Positions 1 to 6,148 are shown, counted from the stretch's first letter. The stretch: DNA of 6,580 bases from Bacteroidota bacterium (GCA_018266965.1 JAFDZJ010000246.1:1-6580); one strand, 5' to 3'. Made by a program: numbers and translations. Notes: generated by a model from the letters alone, not told the origin.

Positions 1-19
1 CCCTTTTTTCCATTTTTTA

Positions 20-38
20 ATTCTTACGAGGTAAGAAT
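20..38. promoter_or_regulatory. Perfect palindrome, possible operator
   Basis: An 8-base inverted repeat, ATTCTTAC and GTAAGAAT, is separated by GAG. It is a perfect dyad in an AT-rich stretch with no T-run after it, so it resembles a protein binding site more than a terminator. Its centre is 28 bases from the centre of the next palindrome at 50-64. The promoter it may serve, and the protein that may bind it, are not known. The gene to its left is outside the window, so it could also belong to that gene. Confidence 0.45.
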
Positions 39-49
39 CGGCATTTTAT

Positions 50-64
50 TACCACTTTGTGGTA
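50..64. promoter_or_regulatory. Palindrome TACCAC-TTT-GTGGTA, possible operator
   Basis: A perfect 6-base inverted repeat with a TTT centre. Its core CCACTTTGTGG differs by one base from the core CCACTTTTTGG of the palindrome at 408-426, on the other side of the small helix-turn-helix gene. Two near-identical dyads flanking a regulator gene suggest binding sites for that regulator or for a common factor. The role is inferred from position and symmetry only. Confidence 0.45.
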
Positions 65-104
65 TTGTTTGGTTAAAAAGAGCAGAATAAATTACGCCAG
101 CAAT

Positions 105-185
105 ATGAAAACAAAAAGCAAATTTGTAATTACCACCGCTAATTCTACTATTCTGTTGGTATTTAATATTTCACCCTACCCCTAA
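105..185 (+). CDS. Possible 26-residue reading frame upstream of the regulator
   Basis: ATG at 105 opens a 26-codon frame closing with TAA at 183-185, 12 bases before the helix-turn-helix start. The peptide begins MKTKSKF and continues with a mildly hydrophobic stretch (VITTANSTILLVFNI). It is not a recognised family, has no Gly-Gly motif and no cysteines, and lacks a clear ribosome binding site. It could be a leader peptide, a small membrane-associated peptide or chance. A frame this short is expected at random, so confidence is low. Confidence 0.2.
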   Translation: MKTKSKFVITTANSTILLVFNISPYP

Positions 186-197
186 AATCTGTTAACC

Positions 198-395
198 ATG
201 AACTATCAAAAGTATTCCCAAAAAATTGCCTTAGTTGAAGTTTATATAAAAAACAAGTGGGCAAATACACCAAGTACAATTGCAAAAAAATTAGAAATAT
301 CAGAGAGGACAGTTTTACGAATGATTGATTTCCTTAAAAAACAGGGCAAACAAATTGAATACTGCAAAAAAGAAAAGATTTATAAAATATTTTAA
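198..395 (+). CDS. Small winged helix-turn-helix protein, likely DNA-binding regulator
   Basis: A 65-residue protein consisting almost entirely of a helix-turn-helix of the HTH_11/DeoR-like type. The motif spans about residues 24-50: TPSTIAKKLEISERTVLRM contains the first helix, the turn and the recognition helix, and FLKKQG ends it. The tail IEYCKKEKIYKIF fits a short beta wing of the kind seen in many roughly 65-residue Bacteroidota proteins with a YY-type C-terminus. There is no effector or dimerisation domain, so any sensing must come from elsewhere. It is basic, as expected for DNA binding. ATG at 198 is the natural start, although there is no clear Shine-Dalgarno sequence. It precedes the oxidoreductase gene by 86 bases, and related palindromes lie on both sides. 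I infer that it regulates the peptide locus or itself. The fold is fairly sure; the target is not. Confidence 0.8.
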   Translation: MNYQKYSQKIALVEVYIKNKWANTPSTIAKKLEISERTVLRMIDFLKKQGKQIEYCKKEKIYKIF

Positions 396-407
396 ACAAA
401 AATTCAC

Positions 408-426
408 ACTGCCACTTTTTGGCAGT
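408..426. promoter_or_regulatory. Palindrome ACTGCCA-CTTTT-TGGCAGT, possible operator
   Basis: A perfect 7-base inverted repeat with a 5-base centre, 12 bases after the stop of the helix-turn-helix gene and 55 bases before the TTG start of the oxidoreductase gene. The transcript could form a hairpin, but no T-run follows (the next bases are CACTATATTT), so a terminator is unlikely. Its core matches 10 of 11 bases of the core of the 50-64 palindrome. This position would suit an operator for the oxidoreductase/peptide transcription unit. Confidence 0.5.
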
Positions 427-481
427 CACTATATTTAATTTCGTATTGTCAATTTAAATACTTTTTAAAAAACTGATTGTT

Positions 482-2047
482 TTGGCCCTTCAAAAATCAA
501 ATATTACTCCCGAACTGTGGCAAGTAACCAAAAAATGGTTATCTCTTCTAGGCATTAAAATAAATTCAAAATTTTGTAAAGAAGAAATCTCAACTCATCC
601 TGATTATCCTGCTATGACAGCAGTAACAGATTTTTTAGATGTTGGGAGTATGACTTACCAGGTAGTGCAAGCCGATCATTCTTATAAGAAGGACTTTAAT
701 TACCCACTGATAGCACACATTAAAGAACCAAGCAAAGAGTATATGCATATTATAGCTAATGAAAAAGCCTGGGAAAAAGAAAAAGATATAACACAGTATT
801 GGAGTGGTATAGTTATTTTTCCTGAAAAGAATGCCAGTTGGCAAAGTGAGGAAAATACACAAGCAATAAAATCTTCATTACAAAAAAATATTTTTGCTGT
901 CATTGGAATTTGTGTGGGGTTAGCAATATTTTTTTGGGAGACCTTACAACCATCCTCAGTTTTTTCTAACATCTTTGGTTTCTTATCATTAGTCGGATTG
1001 ATAGTTTCCTTTTTTATATTAGCAACAGAGTTAGGTTATCAAAATAAATTAGTTAGGCAAGTTTGTGGTGCAGTGAGTGCCGGGGGCTGTGAAACTGTGT
1101 TGCAGAGCAAACAAGCCAAAAGTATTATCGGTTTTACTCCTGCAGATGCGGGATTAATATACTTTGCAACCCAATTTTTAGCAATTTTATTTGCTCCACT
1201 TTATCCAACTTTGGCAAAAGTTATCTATTGCTTGGCTCTTACAGGAATAGCAGTTGCGGGCTGGAGCATTTATACACAAGCAATTATCATAAAAAAATAT
1301 TGTGCCTTATGTTTGGCTCTTGTGGCAGTTTTAATTTTACAATTTACTATTGTACTGCCAACAGTTTCTTTTGTCGGAATAACTCAAGTGACTTTATTAA
1401 TCTATTTAATTCTTGTTTTGTTATTAACAGCAATTCTTCTGCCCATAAAACAATTAATAAAAAATAATATAACCCTGCATCAAAAAGCTGCTGATCTACG
1501 AAAATGGAAAACTGACACTATGATTTTTGAAGGGCTTATTTCTAGGGAACAAGAAGTTAACATTAGCATTTGGGAAAATGATTTGGTACTTGGTAATCCT
1601 TCAGCACCAATACGAATAACTGTTGCTTGCAACCCCTACTGTGGTCCTTGTGCAAAAGCTCACAAATTATTAGATACACTGTTAGTTCAGTATCCTCAAG
1701 AATTGGCTGTCCAAGTACGTCTTTTTTGTGACCCTGCTGAACCTAATGAAATGCTAACCTTAGCTACAACTGCCATATTACGGAAAGCAGCTACTTTAAA
1801 AAGTAACAAGCAATTGCAAGGAATGCTTTCAGATTGGTTTCATTTAATGGATTTAAAAAAATGGAGTGACATATGGAATCCGAGTGAAAATATAATTGTT
1901 CAAACTGAATTAGAAGCTCACCGAAATTGGTATCAACAATCTAATATTCGTGTTACTCCCACTTTTTTTATTAATGGAAAAACTTTACCAAGAAAATATA
2001 ATATAGATGACTTTCAAAAAATAATACCAGACTTAGTTGCTTACTAA
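482..2047 (+). CDS. C39-like / VKOR / thioredoxin fusion: membrane disulfide-forming oxidoreductase
   Basis: A 521-residue fusion. Residues 1-115 resemble the degenerate C39-like domain found on many Bacteroidota VKOR proteins (HPDYP at 39-43), with no DCGPT catalytic motif. Hydrophobic helices run from about 136 to 321. The VKOR part has the paired loop cysteines C195 and C203 and the redox CxxC C274-A-L-C277 at the head of a helix. From about 365 to the end there is a DsbA-like thioredoxin fold with active site C387-G-P-C390 and the cis-proline loop VTPTF (P493). VKOR proteins of this type pass electrons from the thioredoxin domain to quinone, so the thioredoxin domain oxidises exported thiols. 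The likely substrate here is the six-cysteine peptide encoded next to it. The start is TTG: an in-frame TAA lies at 455-457, and the first internal ATG (614) would remove the conserved HPDYP segment. I count about six hydrophobic helices, which would place both ends on one side, so the topology of the N-terminal domain is unsettled. Confidence 0.93.
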   Translation: MALQKSNITPELWQVTKKWLSLLGIKINSKFCKEEISTHPDYPAMTAVTDFLDVGSMTYQVVQADHSYKKDFNYPLIAHIKEPSKEYMHIIANEKAWEKEKDITQYWSGIVIFPEKNASWQSEENTQAIKSSLQKNIFAVIGICVGLAIFFWETLQPSSVFSNIFGFLSLVGLIVSFFILATELGYQNKLVRQVCGAVSAGGCETVLQSKQAKSIIGFTPADAGLIYFATQFLAILFAPLYPTLAKVIYCLALTGIAVAGWSIYTQAIIIKKYCALCLALVAVLILQFTIVLPTVSFVGITQVTLLIYLILVLLLTAILLPIKQLIKNNITLHQKAADLRKWKTDTMIFEGLISREQEVNISIWENDLVLGNPSAPIRITVACNPYCGPCAKAHKLLDTLLVQYPQELAVQVRLFCDPAEPNEMLTLATTAILRKAATLKSNKQLQGMLSDWFHLMDLKKWSDIWNPSENIIVQTELEAHRNWYQQSNIRVTPTFFINGKTLPRKYNIDDFQKIIPDLVAY

Positions 2048-2176
2048 TGTGACAAAATATTGCAATAAACACAAAGAAATACTAAACCTGACGAGGAAAG
2101 TATAGTTGCTTCTTTGTTACTTAAACAGATTGTTTTGCTGCAACTGCAGAACATAAATAATTTAAATTTATTAATT

Positions 2177-2347
2177 ATGAAAAAATTAAGTAGAAAAGAA
2201 ATGAAAAAAGTAAAAGGCGGAGATGCTCCAGTTGAAGGTGGCGATTGCACAGGCCCTTGTAACCTTCCTCAGGCTCTTTGCAACAGTTTAAAAGGTTGTT
2301 CTACTGGATCTGGACAATACAATTGGAAATGCTGTACCCCTAGCTAG
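2177..2347 (+). CDS. Cysteine-rich precursor peptide with double-glycine leader (copy 1, intact)
   Basis: A 56-residue bacteriocin-like precursor. The leader MKKLSRKEMKKVKGG (1-15) fits the double-glycine pattern: L at -12, S at -11, E at -8, M at -7, V at -4, then GG. This is what C39 peptidase exporters recognise and cut. The 41-residue core starts DAPVEGGDC and has cysteines at core positions 9, 13, 20, 26, 37 and 38, enough for three disulfides. The only downstream processing genes nearby are a C39 exporter and two thiol oxidoreductases, so a disulfide-stapled secreted peptide is expected. A longer in-frame reading from TTG at 2114 exists, but the ATG at 2177 gives the leader in its canonical form and matches the start of copy 2. 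A strong terminator begins 15 bases after the stop. Function (antimicrobial or signal) is not shown by the sequence, and I do not recognise a named family for the core. Confidence 0.88.
   Translation: MKKLSRKEMKKVKGGDAPVEGGDCTGPCNLPQALCNSLKGCSTGSGQYNWKCCTPS
2205..2262 (+). repeat. 58-base perfect direct repeat, copy 1
   Basis: This stretch is identical to 2585-2642. It covers the end of the leader, the Gly-Gly site and the first 14 core residues or so. Extending back to the ATG adds only two substitutions and the one-base indel. After 2262 the similarity falls sharply, apart from a short match at the C-terminal NWKCC codons. Confidence 0.95.
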
Positions 2348-2361
2348 CAGAACTTTATCAC

Positions 2362-2399
2362 ATATACTTGGTCTTTTATTAAGACCAAGTATATTTTTT
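2362..2399 (+). terminator. Strong intrinsic terminator after precursor copy 1
   Basis: A 14-base perfect inverted repeat, ATATACTTGGTCTT and AAGACCAAGTATAT, encloses a TTATT loop and is followed directly by TTTTT. It lies 15 bases after the stop of the first precursor. It should end most transcripts coming from the oxidoreductase gene and copy 1, separating them from copy 2 and the export genes. A weaker relative sits at 2812-2846. Confidence 0.9.
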
Positions 2400-2430
2400 G
2401 CTTTCATGCAATTTCAATATCCAGATTTAC

Positions 2431-2459
2431 TTATGATAATTTATTCGCAAGTATCATAA
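2431..2459. promoter_or_regulatory. Inverted repeat in the gap between the two precursor genes
   Basis: TTATGATA (2431-2438) and TATCATAA (2452-2459) form an 8-base dyad with a 13-base centre. AGAT (2423-2426) and ATCT (2460-2463) can extend it after a short bulge. No T-run follows. The 210-base gap (2348-2557) otherwise holds the terminator of copy 1 and very AT-rich sequence where a promoter for copy 2 and the export genes would be expected. I see no convincing Bacteroidota -33/-7 pair, so an operator role is only a suggestion. Confidence 0.3.
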
Positions 2460-2557
2460 ATCTCGATCAATAATCCTGATGTATCTTAATTGTTATTATA
2501 ATAATTAAAAATTAATTAGTCGACAATAACAAATTTAATTAGTTAAAAATTTAAACT

Positions 2558-2733
2558 ATGAAGAAATTAACTAGAAAAGAAATGAAAAAGTAAAAGGCGG
2601 AGATGCTCCAGTTGAAGGTGGCGATTGCACAGGCCCTTGTAATTTATCCCAACCTCTTTGTACTAGTAGTTACAATAACTTGGCTTGTCTTACCGGAGTT
2701 GGAATATATAATTGGAAATGCTGTCTTCCATGA
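2558..2733 (+). pseudogene. Second double-glycine precursor, frameshifted in the leader (copy 2)
   Basis: ATG at 2558 reads MKKLTRKEMKK and then meets TAA at 2591-2593. Copy 1 has six A before the corresponding G; here there are five (2585-2589). Restoring one base, or stepping back one base at 2590, continues VKGGDAPVEGGDC and runs to TGA at 2731-2733, giving a 58-residue precursor. Its 43-residue core keeps six cysteines at core positions 9, 13, 20, 29, 40 and 41, matching copy 1 except for a three-residue longer third loop, and ends NWKCCLP. The intact downstream frame and conserved cysteines mean the lesion is recent, a sequencing error in an A-run, or tolerated by slippage. I label it a pseudogene because the literal sequence does not encode the product. 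Confidence 0.8.
2585..2642 (+). repeat. 58-base perfect direct repeat, copy 2
   Basis: Identical to 2205-2262, offset by 380 bases. With the terminator relative at 2812-2846, it shows that the unit of duplication was a precursor gene plus its terminator rather than a short coding segment. Confidence 0.95.
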
Positions 2734-2811
2734 GCTCTTATGAATAGTATAACGAGTTATTCTACCAGGGCTGGACCATATGTTTGGAAAATCGGTTAAC
2801 ATTTATCGGTT

Positions 2812-2846
2812 ATACACTTGGTCTTAACAAAGATCAAGAGTATTTT
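2812..2846 (+). terminator. Weakened terminator after precursor copy 2
   Basis: ATACACTTGGTCTT (2812-2825) pairs with AAGATCAAGAGTAT (2830-2843) across an AACA loop, with one A/A mismatch and one G-U wobble, followed by only TTT. The stem shares the CTTGGTCTT core and overall sequence with the terminator at 2362-2399, so it is probably its diverged duplicate. It ends 12 bases before the ATG of the thioredoxin-like gene. With its short T-run it may let a fraction of transcripts through, linking precursor and export-gene expression at a reduced level. Confidence 0.6.
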
Positions 2847-2858
2847 AAATTTCATGAA

Positions 2859-3959
2859 ATGAGATTATTAACAGTTTTAATTTTTTTATCAATTACAGGC
2901 ATTTGCTTCGGGCAAACTACAGAAAAGATTGGAAGTATCAATATAGAATCTAACTTCTATTTGGGTAGTAGATTTGTTATTCAAGGAGGTATTTATTCAG
3001 ATTCTAATGACTACAATGACTTTAAATATACTGATACAGTTTCTACTTTAATGAATTCAGCAAAATTTTTGAAAGGTAGTTCGAAAGAATATAATATATG
3101 TATATTAACAAGTTACCCTCATCCGTTTCAAATTGGATATTTAGATACATTAACAGGCACTATTGCTTACTCACATTATTTTTTTGTTGGCAATAATCGA
3201 GTTACTATAAAATTGGTAGACCTTTTTAAAGAAAAGGATATAATTATTGGAAATCTTTCAAAAGAAAACAGAGAATATTTATACTTACAAAATCTATATA
3301 AAAGATTTGTCAATAAGCAAACCGGAGAGATATATGATTTAGCAGGTAAACTACAAGTGATGAAAAAATATATTTTGAAAAACCCAAACTCAATTGTTGC
3401 ATTATGGGATTTATCTTTGAACTATTATAATATTAGAAGCGAAAATGACAAAAGGAATATTTTAAACACACTCCAAAGTTTTTCCGATAGAGTAAAAGAT
3501 ACGAAAACCTTTAAAGCACTAAACAATAGTATAATTCATGATTTACAACTAGTTGAAGGCAATCAAATGCCTAATATCTTCTTAGGAGGAAAAGATAGTC
3601 TTTTGAGTATAGTTTCAAAAAGAAAATATACATTAGTAGATTTCTGGTTTTCTTATTGTACTCCCTGTATTGCACAATTTCCCTATTACAAAAAACTCTA
3701 TGATTCAAATAAAGTGAATGGGTTTGAAATACTCGCTATATCTGTCGACGCAAAGAAAGATGAAATAAATTGGCAAAATACAATAGCCAAATTTAAATTA
3801 AATTGGTTGCAATTTCTTGATACAGATGGTAAGGAAACTGAAAAAATATTTATAAAAAAATACCCAACTAATTTTCTTTTAGACAATAAAGGTCTAATAT
3901 TAAAAAAAGACATTTCTCCAGACGACTTAGATTTATTTTTAAAAAATAATCTTAACTAA
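2859..3959 (+). CDS. Secreted TlpA-like thioredoxin-fold oxidoreductase
   Basis: A 366-residue exported protein. Residues 1-18 form a signal peptide (MRLLTVLIFLSITGICFG) with probable cleavage before Q19. The cysteine at 16 is not in a lipobox, so lipoprotein anchoring is unlikely. Residues of about 20-230 are a variable region resembling the N-terminal part of Bacteroidota TlpA/DUF4369 proteins; I cannot assign it firmly. The C-terminal thioredoxin-like domain (about 240-366) has the active site W263-F-S-Y-C267-T-P-C270 and the cis-proline loop KKYPTNF (P336). TlpA-type proteins reduce or isomerise disulfides in the periplasm, so here it may proofread the peptide's cysteines. I chose ATG 2859, not the in-frame TTG at 2784, because it starts the signal peptide and because the longer form would run through the terminator hairpin. 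The next gene starts after one base. Hand counts of GC (25-28% in sampled lines) are lower than in the exporter gene. Confidence 0.9.
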   Translation: MRLLTVLIFLSITGICFGQTTEKIGSINIESNFYLGSRFVIQGGIYSDSNDYNDFKYTDTVSTLMNSAKFLKGSSKEYNICILTSYPHPFQIGYLDTLTGTIAYSHYFFVGNNRVTIKLVDLFKEKDIIIGNLSKENREYLYLQNLYKRFVNKQTGEIYDLAGKLQVMKKYILKNPNSIVALWDLSLNYYNIRSENDKRNILNTLQSFSDRVKDTKTFKALNNSIIHDLQLVEGNQMPNIFLGGKDSLLSIVSKRKYTLVDFWFSYCTPCIAQFPYYKKLYDSNKVNGFEILAISVDAKKDEINWQNTIAKFKLNWLQFLDTDGKETEKIFIKKYPTNFLLDNKGLILKKDISPDDLDLFLKNNLN

Positions 3960-3960
3960 T

Positions 3961-6147
3961 TTGAGTTTTCCATTCCTTCGTCAACGCAATCAAATGGATT
4001 GCGGCCCAACCAGTCTTTATATGGTTAGTAAATACTATGGCCGTAACTTTAGTATGGAAAAGCTCAGAATGCTAACAGAAATTGGAAAGGAGGGTGTTAA
4101 TATCCTTGGTATAAGTGATGCTGCTGAACAAATTGGCTTTAGAGCTATTGCTGCACAACTTGCATTCTATGAATTAAGGAAAGAAGTAAAGCTGCCCTGC
4201 ATTCTCCACTGGAATCAAAACCATTTTGTTGTTCTCTATAAAGTAACTAAGAATAAATTCATCATTGCCGACCCCGCAAAAGGGATAATCAAATTAACCT
4301 CGGATGAATTGAAACAAAGCTGGATAAGTAGTAACAATAGTAACAGACAAACTGGCATCGCCTTACTATTAGAACCAACCGCCGCTTTTTACGAACAGGA
4401 AAATGAAAAAAGTAAGGGCATTGGTTGGGGTTTACTATTAAACTACGCTATAAAATATAAGGCACAGATTTTTCAGCTTTTCCTGGGTTTATTGCTCGGT
4501 AGTTTACTTCAATTAATTTTTCCATTTCTAACCCAAAGCATCGTAGATACTGGAATAAACACTCAAAATCTTAGTTTTATTCAGTTAATTTTAATTGCAC
4601 AGTTTACTCTATTCTTTGCCCGTACTATCGTTGATTTCATCCGAAGCCGTATTTTGCTTTTTGTAAGTACACATATCAATCTTGCCATCCTATCGGATTT
4701 CTGGATAAAGCTGATGAAACTGCCATTAAGCTTTTTTGATACAAAACAAACCGGTGATATTTTACAACGGATTAATGACCATAAACGTATCGAAAGTTTC
4801 ATCACCGGCACAGCGCTGCAAACCATATTTTCAATATTTAACCTGATTACTTTTTCCTTTGTGTTGTTATATTTCAACACTACCATTTTTACAATTTTTG
4901 CTACCGGTAGCATCCTCTATTTTTTTTGGATAAGGCTATTTCTAAAATACCGCCGTAAATTAGATTACAGCCGCTTTGCTGCATTAAGCAAAGAAAATTC
5001 TGCAACCATGCAACTTATACACGGTATGCAGGAAATTAAACTCAATAATGCCGAGCATTTAAAACGTTGGGAATGGGAAAGCCTACAGGCCTCTGTATTC
5101 AAACTAAACTTTAAATCTCTTTCACTAAGTCAATACCAACAAGCTGGGGCTTTTTTTATAAACGAGGGCAAAAATATTTTCATTACATACATTGTTGCAA
5201 CCCTAGTTTTAAAAGGCAATCTAACATTGGGAGAAATGCTGGCCATACAATACATCATCGGTCAGCTAAATAGCCCTGTAGAACAATTAATTCACTTCTC
5301 ACAGCAGGCACAGGATGCAAAAATTAGTTTAGAACGCCTTAACGAAATCCACCAGCTTAACGATGAAGAACCAAGCCAAACACAATTTAATAATCACCTG
5401 TCGGATGATTGCAGCATACAACTACAAAACTTAAACTTTACCTATGCGGGTGCAGGTAATCAGCCCGTTCTAAAAACTATCAATACAACTTTCCCAAGTG
5501 GTAAGGTAACAGCTATTGTTGGCATGAGCGGTAGCGGCAAAACGACCATCTTAAAACTTATTCAAAAATTTTACGAAACATATCAAGGCGAAATAAAAAT
5601 TGGCGAGAGCAGTTTAAAATATGTAAGCCCTTTTTATTGGCGAAGTATAACGGGTAGTGTAATGCAGGATGGCTTTATTTTTAGTGATAGTATTGAAAAA
5701 AATATTGCAGTTAGTGATGAAAACCCTGATTATAAAAAGCTTATTCATGCCTGTAAAGTAGCCAACATCTTATCTTTTATAGAAAGTATGCCTCTGGGCT
5801 TTAACACCAAAATAGGTGCAGAGGGTAACGGTATAAGTGCAGGGCAAAAGCAGCGGATATTAATTGCAAGGGCTGTTTATAAAAATCCCCAGTTTTTATT
5901 TTTTGATGAAGCAACGAATGCTTTAGATGCCAACAATGAAAAAGCCATCATGGAAAACCTGCATGAATTTTTTAAAGGCAGAACGGTTATTGTGGTAGCA
6001 CACAGGCTAAGTACTGTAAAAGATGCTGATAAAATTATTGTTTTGCAAAATGGTGAAATAATAGAAGAAGGAAATCACAATGAGCTAACAAACAAAAGAG
6101 GTAAATATTACGAACTTGTAAAAAACCAATTAGAACTCGGTAATTAA
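3961..6147 (+). CDS. C39 peptidase-containing ABC exporter for double-glycine peptides
   Basis: A 728-residue inner-membrane exporter with the standard peptidase, membrane and ATPase order. The C39 domain (1-135) has oxyanion Q8, catalytic C14 in DCGPT, H88 in NHFVVLY and D104 in IADPAKG, so it looks active. It should cut after Gly-Gly of the precursors encoded upstream. The membrane domain spans about 160-440 with hydrophobic helices. The ATPase (about 485-725) has Walker A GMSGSGKTT (521-529), Q-loop Q569, signature ISAGQ (625-629, a variant of LSGGQ), Walker B FLFFDE (645-650), D-loop NALD and H-loop H681. The length is normal for the family. The start is TTG at 3961, one base after the previous stop. 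It gives the usual short segment before DCGPT (SFPFLRQRNQM), and the ATG at residue 12 would remove Q8. It most likely works with the HlyD protein that follows and an outer-membrane channel outside the window. Confidence 0.97.
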   Translation: MSFPFLRQRNQMDCGPTSLYMVSKYYGRNFSMEKLRMLTEIGKEGVNILGISDAAEQIGFRAIAAQLAFYELRKEVKLPCILHWNQNHFVVLYKVTKNKFIIADPAKGIIKLTSDELKQSWISSNNSNRQTGIALLLEPTAAFYEQENEKSKGIGWGLLLNYAIKYKAQIFQLFLGLLLGSLLQLIFPFLTQSIVDTGINTQNLSFIQLILIAQFTLFFARTIVDFIRSRILLFVSTHINLAILSDFWIKLMKLPLSFFDTKQTGDILQRINDHKRIESFITGTALQTIFSIFNLITFSFVLLYFNTTIFTIFATGSILYFFWIRLFLKYRRKLDYSRFAALSKENSATMQLIHGMQEIKLNNAEHLKRWEWESLQASVFKLNFKSLSLSQYQQAGAFFINEGKNIFITYIVATLVLKGNLTLGEMLAIQYIIGQLNSPVEQLIHFSQQAQDAKISLERLNEIHQLNDEEPSQTQFNNHLSDDCSIQLQNLNFTYAGAGNQPVLKTINTTFPSGKVTAIVGMSGSGKTTILKLIQKFYETYQGEIKIGESSLKYVSPFYWRSITGSVMQDGFIFSDSIEKNIAVSDENPDYKKLIHACKVANILSFIESMPLGFNTKIGAEGNGISAGQKQRILIARAVYKNPQFLFFDEATNALDANNEKAIMENLHEFFKGRTVIVVAHRLSTVKDADKIIVLQNGEIIEEGNHNELTNKRGKYYELVKNQLELGN

Positions 6148-6148
6148 T

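Noticed and set aside
408..426. Reading the ACTGCCA/TGGCAGT dyad as a terminator for the helix-turn-helix gene
   Set aside because: Only seven pairs and no T-run after it; the shared core with the 50-64 dyad fits an operator better.
420..440. A sigma-54 type -24/-12 site starting at TGGCAG
   Set aside because: The GC expected about 12 bases after the GG is absent (the sequence there is ATATTT).
434..466. A Bacteroidota-type promoter (TTTA, 21 bases, TACTTTTT) before the oxidoreductase gene
   Set aside because: Both elements miss one consensus base and the region is so AT-rich that such partial matches are expected by chance.
1228..1467. A 79-codon + strand frame inside the VKOR segment
   Set aside because: It lies in another frame of the membrane helices and of the CALC motif codons, with no family resemblance.
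2114..2176. A 21-residue N-terminal extension of precursor copy 1 from TTG at 2114
   Set aside because: The ATG at 2177 produces a canonical double-glycine leader identical in layout to copy 2, which has an in-frame ATG at the same place.
2784..2858. A 25-residue N-terminal extension of the TlpA-like protein from TTG at 2784
   Set aside because: It would bury the signal peptide and read through the terminator-like hairpin at 2812-2846. ATG 2859 gives a normal signal peptide.
4581..4913. A 110-codon open frame on the - strand inside the exporter gene
   Set aside because: It is antisense to the well-conserved membrane domain, and its translation shows no recognisable domain or motif.
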